Positions 14,882 to 16,153 of a DNA stretch of 16,153 bases are shown here, one piece after another. How positions within the stretch are numbered: position 1 is the first letter of the stretch; the number at the start of each line of letters is the position of its first letter. A program made the translations under genes and the position numbers. Origin of the DNA: Pseudomonadota bacterium (GTDB lineage Bacteria > Myxococcota_A > Polyangia > Fen-1088); NCBI GenBank assembly GCA_023438785.1, contig JAEXQJ010000211.1:1-16153 (forward strand). Direction: 5' to 3'. Below the pieces are notes generated by a model that saw only the letters and a program-made list of their open reading frames with translations, searched no databases and had not been told where the DNA came from.

Positions 14882-15874
14882 CTACCGAGGACTGGGTACC
14901 ATGGCCGTGTAGGTCATCCGTCCCGCCACGGTCACCACGCTGAGGGTTCCTATCGCGTCGCCGTTATCCAACACTCCGGTGAGGGTTGCGGTCCCAGGCG
15001 GCAGATTGAGCAAGCCGCCGTTGCCCGAGCTGTCGGTTGCCGAATGCTTGGTCGAGGGAATTCCCTTGATCATGTAGAACGGCGCGGTCTCATCGTTGCC
15101 TTCGGGGCTGGTGAAATGCACGCCTTCGGCGGTTTGGCCAAGGCAGTTGTAGGCGCGTGCCAGCACGTGGCCCCGGTTGGGCATCACGGTCCCGCCCGCC
15201 ATGGTGGCAAAGGTGGCGAGCGCGGTTTCCTGCAGAATCGGGACCGAGGGGACCTCGCGATTGCTGGTCAGGGGAGGATAGAAGAAGTACAGAAACGGCA
15301 TGATGCCGGCCGATGTCGACTGGAAGTAACCGTCGAAACCCGACTGCACCGTGAACGATGCTCGACCGGCGGAGTCGCTTGTGAGATCGCGAATGATGGG
15401 CGCGGCACAGGTTGTATCCAGTTTGTGGCAGACCTGGAAGGCAACCCCCGCGACGGGCTGCCCGGTAATGATGTCCGTGAAGTTTATGATCGCGGTGACG
15501 TTGCCCGGGGTCGATGAGGGCCACACAACATTGTCGAGGCAGGTCCAAGGTCCCGGCGCCTGACAGGTGTTATCCACGCAAACCCAGCCCGCGAACTCGT
15601 CCCCGCGTTGCGTGCAGTCCAGACTGACCGAGCACTCCACCTGCTTCACCGGCTGGCAGAAGTGATCCACGCAAATCGAATCCGCGAATTCTCCGCCGCG
15701 CTGGGTGCAGTCCTGGGTGACCGAACACTGGACAACATCGCTGTCCACCAAGCGGCTGCAGGCCGGGGCCAGCAATAGAATCGCAGCGACCATGAGGGCC
15801 CCACGAATCAGGCGTGCTGGCGAGTGGAGGCGACTTCGCGACGTGCAGTCAGGGCAGAGAGAGGGCAATCGCAT
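14882..15874 (-). CDS. Cys-repeat lipoprotein, first gene of the kinase operon
   Basis: 330 residues. A long basic n-region, then 'GALMVAAILLLAPAC' gives a lipobox with Cys39. Two tandem Cys-rich repeats of 31 residues follow, each with the pattern C-S-V-x-x-D-C-T-Q-R-G-(D/G)-E-F-A...C-V-D-x-x-C-Q (starting at about 49 and 80). A beta-rich domain follows, resembling carboxypeptidase-regulatory-like folds: 'NVTAIINFTDIITGQPVAGVAFQVC' and 'SDSAGRASFTVQSGFDGYFQ'. A further segment 'PPGTATLTGVLDNGDAIGTLSVVTVAGRMTY' ends the protein. The start at ATG 15874 is supported by GAGG about 6 bases upstream (15880-15883). It precedes the kinase by 5 bases, suggesting it is a surface or periplasmic partner, perhaps the ligand-binding part, but this is inference. 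No enzyme motif is seen. Confidence 0.82.
   Translation of the reverse strand: MRLPSLCPDCTSRSRLHSPARLIRGALMVAAILLLAPACSRLVDSDVVQCSVTQDCTQRGGEFADSICVDHFCQPVKQVECSVSLDCTQRGDEFAGWVCVDNTCQAPGPWTCLDNVVWPSSTPGNVTAIINFTDIITGQPVAGVAFQVCHKLDTTCAAPIIRDLTSDSAGRASFTVQSGFDGYFQSTSAGIMPFLYFFYPPLTSNREVPSVPILQETALATFATMAGGTVMPNRGHVLARAYNCLGQTAEGVHFTSPEGNDETAPFYMIKGIPSTKHSATDSSGNGGLLNLPPGTATLTGVLDNGDAIGTLSVVTVAGRMTYTAMVPSPR
15573..15733 (-). repeat. tandem 93-base duplication encoding two Cys-rich repeats
   Basis: The segments at about 15573-15640 and 15666-15733 align with an offset of 93 bases (31 codons): both begin TCCACGCAAA on the + strand and share CGCG(T/C)TG(C/G)GTGCAGTCC and a GACCGA(G/A)CACT near the end. 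They encode two copies of the Cys repeat in the lipoprotein gene. Divergence at many third positions suggests an old duplication kept by selection on the Cys pattern. Confidence 0.8.
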
Positions 15875-16153
15875 GCTTACCTCGCTGTGTAAGTACAGTC
15901 ACATACTAGACCACGCTGTGCCACGAAGTCGCAATCTCTCTTACCAGAGCTTAGGCGAAACGAAGGCTCTTCTTCTGGCGCGAGCCCCCTCCCAGCACAT
16001 GCCGCCAGACCTACTCTCCATGCTTAAGGTGGCTACACAGGCTCGCACGTCCGGTGTCGGCTGCCGCTCGCTGGTCTTGGGAGGCGAGTCGCGGCCACAG
16101 GGCGCAGTTTACCCCCGCCCGGTCTGGTGGACACCGCCGTCGGTTGTTGCTGC
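15875..16153. other. upstream region of the kinase operon, no gene seen
   Basis: About 280 bases to the window edge. It should hold the promoter for the lipoprotein-kinase-TPR operon. On the minus strand TTGCGA and TAGTAT occur but about 20 bases apart, too far for a standard promoter. An imperfect inverted repeat, AGTA...TACT, lies around 15892-15907. No open frame with recognisable content, tRNA or mobile end was seen. The first 150 bases are less GC-rich than the coding sequence. Confidence 0.45.

Noticed and set aside
15884..15960. Possible sigma-54 promoter upstream of the kinase operon (TGGCAC on the minus strand)
   Set aside because: The -12 GC element is absent at the required spacing.

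Overview
The window is a GC-rich chromosomal segment, probably from a myxobacterium-like member of the Myxococcota (Polyangia or relatives). This rests on the base composition of most genes, a Ser/Thr kinase co-transcribed with a TPR/PEGA protein, Cys-repeat lipoproteins, and a secreted enzyme on a long Gly/Ser/Thr linker. It is an inference from gene content; there is no rRNA to confirm it. I saw no tRNA, rRNA, CRISPR array, insertion sequence or phage gene.

Left part (1-4391, + strand): the 3' end of a TonB C-terminal-domain protein, then comM (a YifB-type AAA+ ATPase of DNA processing and natural transformation), recA, and a lipoprotein of unknown family. comM and recA are consecutive, separated by about 300 bases in which I see no recognised LexA box.

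Middle part (4513-9484): a secreted UshA/CpdB-like 5'-nucleotidase on the minus strand diverges from dapA-dapB, the pair making tetrahydrodipicolinate for lysine and meso-diaminopimelate (peptidoglycan). The dap pair is followed by a GT-C (PMT/ArnT-like) membrane glycosyltransferase. Its start codon lies 2 bases after a perfect hairpin that contains a consensus TATAAT, which suggests a leaderless or attenuated transcript.

Right part (9485-16153, minus strand except a doubtful small ORF): an anchored, lower-GC right-handed beta-helix enzyme related to glycoside hydrolase family 28, with a roughly 135-residue Gly-rich linker. Upstream of it lies a compact three-gene operon: Cys-repeat lipoprotein, transmembrane Ser/Thr protein kinase, TPR/PEGA membrane protein. 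The spacing (5-base gap, then a 4-base ATGA overlap) indicates one co-translated envelope-signalling module. This is the least described system here. The remainder looks like ordinary housekeeping genes, and I see no clear defence or mobile system.
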